Translations under genes and position numbers: made by a program
The notes under the pieces: generated by a model
Told to the model about the DNA's origin: nothing
Databases searched by the model: none
The model's input: the letters and a program-made list of their open reading frames with translations, nothing else
Shown: positions 1-5,316 of the stretch, in pieces
How positions within the stretch are numbered: the first letter of the stretch is position 1
Layout: the number at the start of each line of letters is the position of its first letter
Assembly: GCA_030040475.1 (NCBI GenBank)
Contig: JASHTQ010000402.1
Span: 1 to 10,153 of the forward strand
DNA from: Streptosporangiaceae bacterium
GTDB taxonomy: Bacteria; Actinomycetota; Actinomycetes; Streptosporangiales; Streptosporangiaceae
DNA: 10,153 bases
Direction: 5' to 3'

Positions 1-287
1 CGGACGCCGGCCCGGTTGATCTCCTCCACCTTGTCGGGGAAGCCGTGGTCGCCGAGCCACAGGCGGTTCGCGCCGAACGTGTTGGTCTGGATGATGTCGG
101 CGCCCGCGGACAGGTAGCTCTCGTGGATCGTGCTGACCAGGCCGGGGTCGGACAGGTTGAGCTCGGGCAGGGAGCGGTCCAGGGCGGCGCCCGCGGCGTG
201 CAGCATCGTGCCCATCGCGCCGTCGCAGACCAGGACGCGCTGGCCGAGGAGCCTGGTTCTTGTGCTTCGGCCGTCCAGCGCGGTCAC
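1..287 (-). CDS. Homocysteine S-methyltransferase domain protein, N-terminal fragment (cut by window edge)
   Basis: The first 95 codons of a methyltransferase that moves a methyl group onto homocysteine to make methionine; the rest lies beyond position 1. After a short leader the protein reads CDGAMGTML, then LPELNLSDPGLVSTIHESYL, then AGADIIQTNTFGANR and VEEINRAGVR. These are the opening strands and first barrel segments of the family that includes YitJ, BHMT and the MetH N-terminus. The run of NRLWLGDHGF followed by EINRAGVR is most like the bifunctional methyltransferase/methylenetetrahydrofolate reductases, but the zinc-binding cysteines and any reductase domain are outside the window, so the subtype and methyl donor are open. 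The GTG start (285-287) overlaps the TGA of the upstream regulator gene in a GTGA, which indicates translational coupling. Family assignment is firm; substrate is not. Confidence 0.9.
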   Translation of the reverse strand, partial: MTALDGRSTRTRLLGQRVLVCDGAMGTMLHAAGAALDRSLPELNLSDPGLVSTIHESYLSAGADIIQTNTFGANRLWLGDHGFPDKVEEINRAGV

Positions 288-1627
288 GGCTCGTCCCCGA
301 GGGCGTCGAGGATCTCAAGCGCAACCTGGGCGATGAGCCGGTCGGTGTAGTTGTCCAGGCGCAGGCCGGTGATCTCCTCGATGCGCTTGACCCGGTAGGC
401 GACCGTGTTCGGGTGCACGTGCAGGATGCGGGAGGCGCGCTGCGGGCTGTTGTTCTCCCTGAAGTAGCAGGCCAGCGTCGTCAGGTACTCCGACTTGTGC
501 TCGTGCTCGTGCATGCTCAGCTTGCCGAGCACGTCCGCGGCGAAGCTCCGCAGCTCGGCCAGCTCGGGGACCTGCAGGAGCAGGCGGAGGATGCCGAGGT
601 CGCCGAAGGCCGCGGCGGTGCCGGCCCGGCCCAGGCGGCGCAGGGTCTGGGTGGTGCGCTGCGCCTGCGCGTAGGAGCGGGCGACGTCGCGCGGGTCGCG
701 GCAGGTGCCGCCGATGCCGATGACGACCTTCGCGGCGGGGAACAGCTCGCCGAGGCGGGCCAGGCAGGCGGCGGCGAGCTGGCGCGCGTCCAGGCCCGTC
801 GCGGTGACGGCGCTTTCGCCCGGGGACGCGGTGACCACGACCACCTCGGACTCGCGGGCGGAGATGATCGCCTCCGGCGCCCGGGTGGCGACGAAGTGCT
901 CGATGCTCTCCCAGATCCGCTGCCGCTGCGCGGCGGCGTCCTGCGTGGTCGGCAGGTCGAACGCGATCGCCAGCACGTTGTGGTCGCGGGCCGGGTCGTA
1001 GCCGAGGTGCGCGGCCCAGCGGCCGGCGTCGGCGCTGTCCCTGCCCCGGCCGAGCAGCAGGCCCTCGACCAGGTCGTCGCGGACCCTCCTGGCGGCGGCG
1101 GCGACCACGCGCTCGCGGCCGAGGATGACCCCGCAGATGGTGGCCGCGTGCTCGGTGACGAGCAGGCTCATGTCCTCGCCGAAGAGGTTCTCCGCGGGGT
1201 CGATGGTGATGAGATAGTTCGGCACCTCGTCGCCGACGAGGACCGGGGCGACGATGATCGCGGGCATGCCGCCGACCTTCGGCAGCCGCAGCGCCCGCTG
1301 GCTCAGCCGCGAGGCGCGCAGCACCTGGCCGAGCCTTGGGTGGACCACGTGCTCGCGCACGTCGGCGGCGGCCTTCTCGGCGGGCACGCCGGGGGCCGCG
1401 GCGGTCAGCACGTCCATCAGCTGGCTGATCACCGCGACGGTCGCGGAGGTCCGGTCGGAGATCAGGCGGACCACGCCGGCCAGGTCCGCGTCCTGCAGCG
1501 CCAGGCCGGACAGGTACCTGTACACGGTGACGAGCTCGCGCAGTGCCGCGTTCTCACGGTCCAGGTGCCGGGGATGCTCCTCGGCGTGGGCTGGCGACCA
1601 GTTGGGTACCGCCATGTCCGCGATCAT
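284..1627 (-). CDS. PucR/CdaR-family transcriptional regulator
   Basis: A cytoplasmic DNA-binding regulator of 447 residues. The N-terminal third looks like a GAF-type sensor domain, the middle (about residues 170-330) like the CdaR GGDEF-like domain, and the C-terminus carries the PucR-type helix-turn-helix (about residues 390-425), containing RASRILHVHPNTVAYRVKRI followed by EITGLRLDN. Proteins of this class usually control neighbouring catabolic genes in response to a small molecule. The ATG at 1627 has GAGGA just upstream, with a short 3-4 nt gap. An in-frame ATG at 1615 is the main alternative; a TTG at 1666 is less likely. Its stop overlaps the start of the methyltransferase gene, and it diverges from the aldehyde dehydrogenase, so both are candidate targets. 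The effector cannot be read from the sequence. Confidence 0.9.
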   Translation of the reverse strand: MIADMAVPNWSPAHAEEHPRHLDRENAALRELVTVYRYLSGLALQDADLAGVVRLISDRTSATVAVISQLMDVLTAAAPGVPAEKAAADVREHVVHPRLGQVLRASRLSQRALRLPKVGGMPAIIVAPVLVGDEVPNYLITIDPAENLFGEDMSLLVTEHAATICGVILGRERVVAAAARRVRDDLVEGLLLGRGRDSADAGRWAAHLGYDPARDHNVLAIAFDLPTTQDAAAQRQRIWESIEHFVATRAPEAIISARESEVVVVTASPGESAVTATGLDARQLAAACLARLGELFPAAKVVIGIGGTCRDPRDVARSYAQAQRTTQTLRRLGRAGTAAAFGDLGILRLLLQVPELAELRSFAADVLGKLSMHEHEHKSEYLTTLACYFRENNSPQRASRILHVHPNTVAYRVKRIEEITGLRLDNYTDRLIAQVALEILDALGDEP

Positions 1628-1650
1628 ACGTCCTCGGGGTCGCCCGGTCG

Positions 1651-1666
1651 TTGTGGCCGAGCACAA
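1651..1666. promoter_or_regulatory. Inverted repeat TTGTG-N6-CACAA, candidate operator
   Basis: A perfect 5+5 bp inverted repeat with a 6-bp centre, 24 bp upstream of the regulator's ATG. Its right half lies in GCACAAAC (1661-1668), which is the reverse complement of GTTTGTGC at 1778-1785 on the far side of the intergenic region. It may bind the PucR-type regulator; that is inference. Confidence 0.35.
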
Positions 1667-1696
1667 ACCGCGGCCATGATCCGTTGTCTACCTGCG

Positions 1697-1708
1697 GTGA
1701 CTGGTCAC
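1697..1708. promoter_or_regulatory. Palindrome GTGAC-TG-GTCAC, candidate operator
   Basis: A 12-bp palindrome with perfect 5-bp arms in the middle of the gap between the divergent regulator and aldehyde dehydrogenase genes. Its position fits a site controlling both directions. No binding protein can be assigned from sequence alone. Confidence 0.35.
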
Positions 1709-1734
1709 AATCTCGCTGGCCGTGGCGCTGACAC

Positions 1735-1765
1735 TTGACAAGTAGCGCGTCAGGCGTGGAAATTA
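1735..1765 (+). promoter_or_regulatory. Candidate promoter of the aldehyde dehydrogenase gene
   Basis: A perfect consensus -35 box, TTGACA (1735-1740), is followed 19 nt later by the A/T-rich AAATTA (1760-1765), a poor -10 match with a long spacer. A start point here would give a leader of roughly 70 nt to the TTG at 1841, and the palindrome at 1767-1782 would overlap the start point. The -35 is convincing, the -10 is not. Confidence 0.35.
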
Positions 1766-1766
1766 G

Positions 1767-1782
1767 CAAACACTTTAGTTTG
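1767..1782. promoter_or_regulatory. Inverted repeat CAAAC-N6-GTTTG, candidate operator
   Basis: A perfect 5+5 bp inverted repeat just after the TTGACA promoter candidate, with the same 6-bp centre as the TTGTG-N6-CACAA repeat at 1651-1666. A protein bound here would sit on the likely transcription start, consistent with repression. This is inference from position. Confidence 0.35.
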
Positions 1783-1828
1783 TGCGGTGTGTGCGCAGCT
1801 AGCCAGGTTGGTTTGGGCTGGGCTTGGT

Positions 1829-1834
1829 AAGGGG
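1829..1834 (+). promoter_or_regulatory. Ribosome binding site AAGGGG deciding the TTG start at 1841
   Basis: AAGGGG lies 6 nt before the TTG at 1841. No comparable site precedes the longer in-frame GTG start at 1787. The codons between 1787 and 1841 (TGT, CTA, GTT, GCT, CTT, GGT) have T or A third positions unlike the rest of the gene, so the later start is preferred. Confidence 0.5.
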
Positions 1835-1840
1835 CCGCGG

Positions 1841-3301
1841 TTGCTCGAGTACCGGGATGTTTACGCAGGCGGGCGCCTTGTCGGCTCCGGGTCGGCCGAC
1901 GTGATCACGATCGTCAACCCGGCTACCGAGGAGGTGGCCGGCGCCGTCCCCTCGATGGTCGAGCCGGACGTCGAGGTCGCGGTGGCCGCGGCCAGGCAGG
2001 CCTTCGACACTGGCGTGTGGCCGCACCTGCGGCCGGCCGATCGCGCCGCGGCCATGGACCGGCTGGCGGCGGCGATCGAGGCCAGGGCCGAGGACACGGC
2101 CCGGCTGGTGACGGCCGAGATGGGCATGCCGATCACGTTGTCGCGGCGGAACAACGTGACGGTGCCGTGCGCGATCATCCGCTACTACGCGGCGCTCGCC
2201 CGCGGCATGTGCACCGAGGAGATCCGCGACGCGGTCAGCTTCGCCGGGCGGACGATGGTGCGGCACGAGCCTGCCGGGGTCGCGGCGGTGATCGCGTCCT
2301 GGAGCTACCCGCTGATACTCGCGTTCTGCCAGCTCGCCCCGGCACTCGCCGCGGGATGCACGATCGTGCTCAAGCCGGCCCCGGAGACCTCGCTGTCCGC
2401 CTACATCCTGGCCGAGGCGTTCGAGGCGGCCGAGTTCCCGCCCGGCGTCTTCAACCTCGTGACGGGGACCGCGCAGGTGGGCGAGATGCTCGCCGCGCAC
2501 CCCGGGGTGGACATCGTGGCGGTCGCCGGGCCGACTCCGTCCGGGCGGCGGATCGCGGCGATCTGCGGCGAGACGCTGAAGCCGGTGACGCTCGAGCTCG
2601 GCGGGAAGTCCGCCGCGATCGTGCTCGACGACGTGGACCTTTCTTGTGTGGCGTCCGCGCTGGGGGTGCTGTGCTTCGGCAACTCGGGCCAGGCCTGCTA
2701 CACGATGTCGCGGGTGCTCGCGCCGCGGTCCAGGTACGACGAGGCGGTCGAGGCGCTCGCCTGCCAGGCCGCCGGCCTGGTGATCGGCGACCCGATGGCG
2801 GAGGACACGACGATGGGGCCGCTGGCCAGCCCGCGGCAGCGGGCCAGCGTGGAGTCGTGCGTGTCGTCGGGCGTTTCCGCCGGGGCCCATGTGGTGGTCG
2901 GCGGGCGGCGGCCGGCCACGCCGGTGTACGGGTACTACTACGAGCCCACCGTGTTCGCCGGGGCCACGGCGGGGATGGCGATCGCCCGGGACGAGATCTG
3001 CGGGCCGGTGGTGGCGGTGATCCCGTACGACGACGAGGCCGAGGCGGTGGCGATCGCGAACGACTCCAGCTACGGGCTGGCCGGCAGCGTGTGGACCGAC
3101 GACCCGGAGCGCGGGCTCAAGATCGCCAGGCGGGCGCGGGTGGGGACCTTCGGGGTGAACCTGTACGTGCCCGATCTCGGGTCGCCGTGGGGCGGGCGCA
3201 AGGCAAGCGGCATGGGAAGCATCTACGGGCCTGAGGGGCTCGAGACGTACCTGGCGACGAAGTGCGTGTTCCTGCCCGCTGTGGCTGGGGTGCCCGGCTG
3301 A
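1841..3301 (+). CDS. NAD(P)-dependent aldehyde dehydrogenase with altered oxyanion residue
   Basis: A 486-residue member of the aldehyde dehydrogenase superfamily, which oxidises aldehydes to acids in the cytoplasm. The core is present: LELGGKS with general base Glu252, GQAC with catalytic Cys286 (34 residues later, the usual spacing), DEICGPV with Glu385, and PWGGRKASGMG near the end. Two conserved sites differ. The usual PWN motif reads ASWSYP, so the Asn that stabilises the oxyanion is Ser155, and the FTGST cofactor loop reads VAGPT (Gly230-Pro231). The cofactor segment reads KPAPET, lacking the Glu that often contacts the adenine ribose, so NAD versus NADP preference is unclear. It diverges from the PucR-type regulator. 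Substrate is unknown; proximity to a homocysteine methyltransferase makes betaine aldehyde one speculative option. A GTG at 1787 would add 18 residues. Confidence 0.9.
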   Translation: MLEYRDVYAGGRLVGSGSADVITIVNPATEEVAGAVPSMVEPDVEVAVAAARQAFDTGVWPHLRPADRAAAMDRLAAAIEARAEDTARLVTAEMGMPITLSRRNNVTVPCAIIRYYAALARGMCTEEIRDAVSFAGRTMVRHEPAGVAAVIASWSYPLILAFCQLAPALAAGCTIVLKPAPETSLSAYILAEAFEAAEFPPGVFNLVTGTAQVGEMLAAHPGVDIVAVAGPTPSGRRIAAICGETLKPVTLELGGKSAAIVLDDVDLSCVASALGVLCFGNSGQACYTMSRVLAPRSRYDEAVEALACQAAGLVIGDPMAEDTTMGPLASPRQRASVESCVSSGVSAGAHVVVGGRRPATPVYGYYYEPTVFAGATAGMAIARDEICGPVVAVIPYDDEAEAVAIANDSSYGLAGSVWTDDPERGLKIARRARVGTFGVNLYVPDLGSPWGGRKASGMGSIYGPEGLETYLATKCVFLPAVAGVPG

Positions 3302-3333
3302 GGGTTGTGTGGCGTGGCCTCGCCGACCGGGTG

Positions 3334-3391
3334 AGGTACTGGGTGTGGCACGGCATACCGATTTTGGTACGCGGTGCCACACCCACTACCT
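3334..3391. repeat. 58-bp palindromic repeat, copy 1 (between convergent genes)
   Basis: A 27-position stem closes on a 4-nt loop (ATTT, 3361-3364). There are three mismatches (3339/3386, 3352/3373, 3355/3370) and one G-T pair. It begins AGGTACTGGGTGTGGCAC and ends GTGCCACACCCACTACCT. It lies 32 nt after the aldehyde dehydrogenase stop and 14 nt before the stop of the opposing gene, where a bidirectional transcription end would be expected. A second copy of identical length, matching at 49 of 58 positions, is at 9643-9700. No T-run follows on either strand, so it is not a classic intrinsic terminator. It could be a REP-like or small non-autonomous mobile element. Confidence 0.85.
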
Positions 3392-3405
3392 GGTTTGGAC
3401 GTGGG

Positions 3406-4335
3406 TCAGGGGTTGGTGACGAGGGTGAAGGTGCCGCCGAAGGCGTGGATGCCGTTGCCGTTGCCTTCGGGGACGACCTTGCCGTTGGACAGGGACTTGA
3501 GCTGCTCGTCGCCGAACAGGTAGAGCGGGTGGCCGAACCAGGTGGCCTGCCTGAGGTGACCGGGGATGCCGAGCGTCCCGACGCCCCTGCCGGGGACGCC
3601 GGCCCAGCCCGGTCCGCCGGCCTGGGTGAGGACCGGGAGCCAGGCTCGGGCACAGTTGGCGCTGGCCGAGCAGGACGCCGTGTAATACGGGATGTCGCCG
3701 CTGAACTCGTAGACCGGGAAGTTGACGAAGCCGTCCAGGGTCTGGAAGAGCTCGGCAAGGACCGTCTTGCCGCCGGCGGTCCTGGTCGTGGTCAGCGTGC
3801 CGGCCCACGGCACCGGCTCGCCGTTCGGGGACAGCAGCCACCACATCCCGTGCCAGGGCGGCGTGCCGGGCTCGAACCAGGCCTCGCCGGTGACCGCGCC
3901 CGGCGAATAGTCGAACAGGTACAGCGGGTGCCCGGCGTAGGTGACCTGGTACCCGATGCCCTTGCGGTAGACGCTGCCGAGCCAGGCCTGCTTCACGCCC
4001 GGGCCGGCGACCGGCCTTGCGGGGGTGGTGATGGCCGGCCATTCGGCCTTCTTGTCGGTCGTCGGGCCGGCACAGGAAATCGTCCCGAACGGCGTGTGGG
4101 TCAGGACCGTCGTGCAGCCGTAAGTGCTGCCGTGGTCGGAGGTGATGTAGTAGAGCGTGTAGTTCTTCCACGGCCCGGAACCCACTGCAAGCGCCGGGCC
4201 GAATGCCGTGTCGGCCACGATGATCTCGATACCGCGGGCCGGGGCGGCCGGGGCCGCGGACGCCGTCAGCGGCGTCATCAGCGCCGCTATCGCGGCCGGG
4301 GCCGCGAGCAGCGCGAGCCATCGGCGATTGGACAT
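3406..4335 (-). CDS. Exported protein with Lipoprotein_15-like secreted repeats (YxFxxD type)
   Basis: A 309-residue secreted protein of unknown function. The N-terminus is a signal peptide: basic NRR, a hydrophobic stretch, then ASA at residues 25-27 as a signal peptidase I site. No lipobox cysteine is present, so it is probably released rather than lipid-anchored; the NRRW start is a weak twin-arginine resemblance. The mature part holds two repeat pairs of the COG4315/PF03640 kind. In the first, YYITSD and a Cys74/Cys88 pair lead to a WP, then GHPLYLFDY and GMWWLLSPNGEPV. In the second, YEFSGD (residues 209-214, an exact YxFxxD) and the CSASANC segment lead to ARAWLPVL, then GHPLYLFGD. Paired cysteines suggest disulfides outside the membrane. 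The start has GAGGGGG close upstream, and that site lies inside a palindrome. Confidence 0.85.
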   Translation of the reverse strand: MSNRRWLALLAAPAAIAALMTPLTASAAPAAPARGIEIIVADTAFGPALAVGSGPWKNYTLYYITSDHGSTYGCTTVLTHTPFGTISCAGPTTDKKAEWPAITTPARPVAGPGVKQAWLGSVYRKGIGYQVTYAGHPLYLFDYSPGAVTGEAWFEPGTPPWHGMWWLLSPNGEPVPWAGTLTTTRTAGGKTVLAELFQTLDGFVNFPVYEFSGDIPYYTASCSASANCARAWLPVLTQAGGPGWAGVPGRGVGTLGIPGHLRQATWFGHPLYLFGDEQLKSLSNGKVVPEGNGNGIHAFGGTFTLVTNP

Positions 4336-4339
4336 GACT

Positions 4340-4363
4340 CCCCCTCATATTCATATGGGGGGG
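4340..4363 (-). promoter_or_regulatory. Palindrome enclosing the Shine-Dalgarno of the secreted-repeat gene
   Basis: The plus strand reads CCCCCTCATAT, then TC, then ATATGGGGGGG. This gives ten paired positions plus one mismatch (4345/4358) around a 2-nt centre. In the minus-strand mRNA the GAGGGGG that should bind ribosomes is one arm, and a C-run just upstream is the other. The stem could hide the ribosome site, or the DNA could be an operator next to the promoter. The structure is visible; the role is inference. Confidence 0.5.
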
Positions 4364-4386
4364 TTGGTTGTGTGCCTCGCCTCGGA

Positions 4387-4392
4387 GTATAG
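4387..4392 (-). promoter_or_regulatory. Candidate -10 box TATACT for the secreted-repeat gene
   Basis: On the minus strand TATACT matches the -10 consensus at five of six positions. It would start a message about 45 nt before the ATG at 4335, so the palindrome at 4340-4363 would be transcribed. No good -35 is visible at normal spacing. Confidence 0.35.
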
Positions 4393-4396
4393 CGTT

Positions 4397-4699
4397 TTAC
4401 CGCTGGTCGACCGGGTGGCTGGCGGCCAGCGCGGCGCCGACCTGGTCGGCGAAGGCGATGGCGAGCTGGCGCTGCTCGGGCGTGGGGCGCGAGCCGGGGA
4501 GCGGGGTCATCAGGAACCGGCCCTGGAACAGCCCGCCGCCCTCCACGAGCAACTCGGTGTCCATGCCGGGCGGGAGCCCGTCGAGGTCGACGTCCCAGGC
4601 TGGCCGGCCCGCGGTGACCGTGCCGTCATGCTGCAGCCTGGCCGGCTGGCCGAGCCCGGCGACGCCCTGCTGGAAGCGGCGGGTCTGCAGGGCGAGCAG
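4397..4699 (-). pseudogene. Start-less remnant resembling the C-terminus of a DUF4118-type membrane protein
   Basis: An open frame of 100 codons ends in TAA (4397-4399) and is bounded upstream by an in-frame TAG (4700-4702). G or C fills nearly every third codon position, so it has looked like coding sequence recently. It has no ATG, GTG or TTG until about the middle (ATG in PPGMDTELL). The translation reads LLALQTRRFQQG, then ARLQHDGTV, then LFQGRFLMTPLPG and RQLAIAFADQVGAALAA. This resembles, from memory of the family, the cytoplasmic C-terminal domain of actinobacterial DUF4118 sensor-like membrane proteins; the membrane segments and N-terminus are missing. The most likely reading is a 5'-deleted gene remnant. 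A non-standard CTG start or a short protein from the internal ATG cannot be excluded. Confidence 0.55.
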
Positions 4700-4729
4700 C
4701 TAACGCCCGTACGACCCCGAACCGATCGG

Positions 4730-4735
4730 TAGGAT
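4730..4735 (+). promoter_or_regulatory. -10 box TAGGAT, probable leaderless start for the small GNAT gene
   Basis: TAGGAT ends 8 nt before the GTG at 4744, so transcription would begin at or next to the start codon. AGGA within the same box (4731-4734) could instead serve as a ribosome site with 9-nt spacing, so leaderless expression is not proven. No clear -35 is visible. Confidence 0.4.
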
Positions 4736-4743
4736 GCGGGGCC

Positions 4744-5217
4744 GTGATTACTGTGTCGGCCGCACAGCCTGGCGACGTCCCGGCCATCGTCGGCCTGCTC
4801 GAGGAACTCGGGCGCCATTACGGCGTGCCGCAGACCGAGGCACGCGGCCGCCGGATGGGCGAGGTCAGCGAGACGCTGTTCGGCAGCCCTCCGACGGCGC
4901 ACGCGCTGCTGGCCCGGGATGAAGACGAGGGGCTCGTGGCCGGGCTGGCGGCGTACTCGTTCTTGTGGCCGGCGGTGGGGACGGGGCGGTCGCTGTTCCT
5001 GAAGGAGCTGTACGTGGCGGCGGGATACCGGCGGCAGGGGGTCGGGAAGGCGCTGATGCGGGCCGTGTTCGAGACCGCCACGGCGCTCGGGTGCGTGCGC
5101 GTCGAGTGGACCACCGATCCGGGTAACGCCGCCGCGCAGGCGTTCTACGCCGGGCTGGGACTCGCCACCCATCCGAAGGTGTTCTACCGGGCGGAACCCT
5201 GGACATCGCTTCTCTAG
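4744..5217 (+). CDS. GNAT-family N-acetyltransferase
   Basis: A 157-residue cytoplasmic enzyme expected to transfer acetyl from acetyl-CoA to an amine. The acetyl-CoA pyrophosphate loop is RRQGVGK (residues 96-102), following the strand LFLKELYV. The later DPGNAAAQAFYAGLGL is the usual final helix-strand segment with its Tyr (135). The length is that of a single GNAT domain. The overall pattern recalls the diamine- and ribosomal-protein-type acetyltransferases, but the substrate cannot be chosen. It diverges from the DUF4118-like remnant, and its GTG start sits directly behind a -10-like box. About 100 nt separate it from the next gene, which has its own strong ribosome site, so it is probably a separate unit. 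Confidence 0.9.
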   Translation: MITVSAAQPGDVPAIVGLLEELGRHYGVPQTEARGRRMGEVSETLFGSPPTAHALLARDEDEGLVAGLAAYSFLWPAVGTGRSLFLKELYVAAGYRRQGVGKALMRAVFETATALGCVRVEWTTDPGNAAAQAFYAGLGLATHPKVFYRAEPWTSLL

Positions 5218-5316
5218 CGAGGCAGGGGACCCGGGAGTGGCACCACCGCCCGTTCGGATGAATAAGGAAAACGGAGATCGGCCGGCTACGGCGGTCACGG
5301 AGAAGGGAGAGCTGCG

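Noticed and set aside
260..1738. Long open frame on the plus strand opposite the PucR-type regulator
   Set aside because: Its product is a compositionally biased Arg/Gly/Ala/Val-rich string with no domain pattern, while the opposite strand encodes a clear regulator. Long antisense frames are expected at this GC content.
1787..1840. Extended N-terminus of the aldehyde dehydrogenase from the GTG at 1787
   Set aside because: No ribosome site precedes it, the codons have non-coding-like third positions, and the family alignment begins near residue 1 of the TTG start.
1799..3382. Long minus-strand frame opposite the aldehyde dehydrogenase
   Set aside because: His/Arg/Pro-rich shadow of an obvious dehydrogenase; it also runs through the 58-bp palindrome.
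3334..3391. Calling the palindrome a rho-independent terminator
   Set aside because: The stem is long and imperfect and no T-run follows on either strand. Its repetition with a fixed 58-bp length suggests an element family, though it may still end transcripts.
5236..5242. GTGGCAC as a third copy of the 58-bp palindromic element
   Set aside because: Only this 7-mer matches; the flanks do not match the element and no inverted partner follows.
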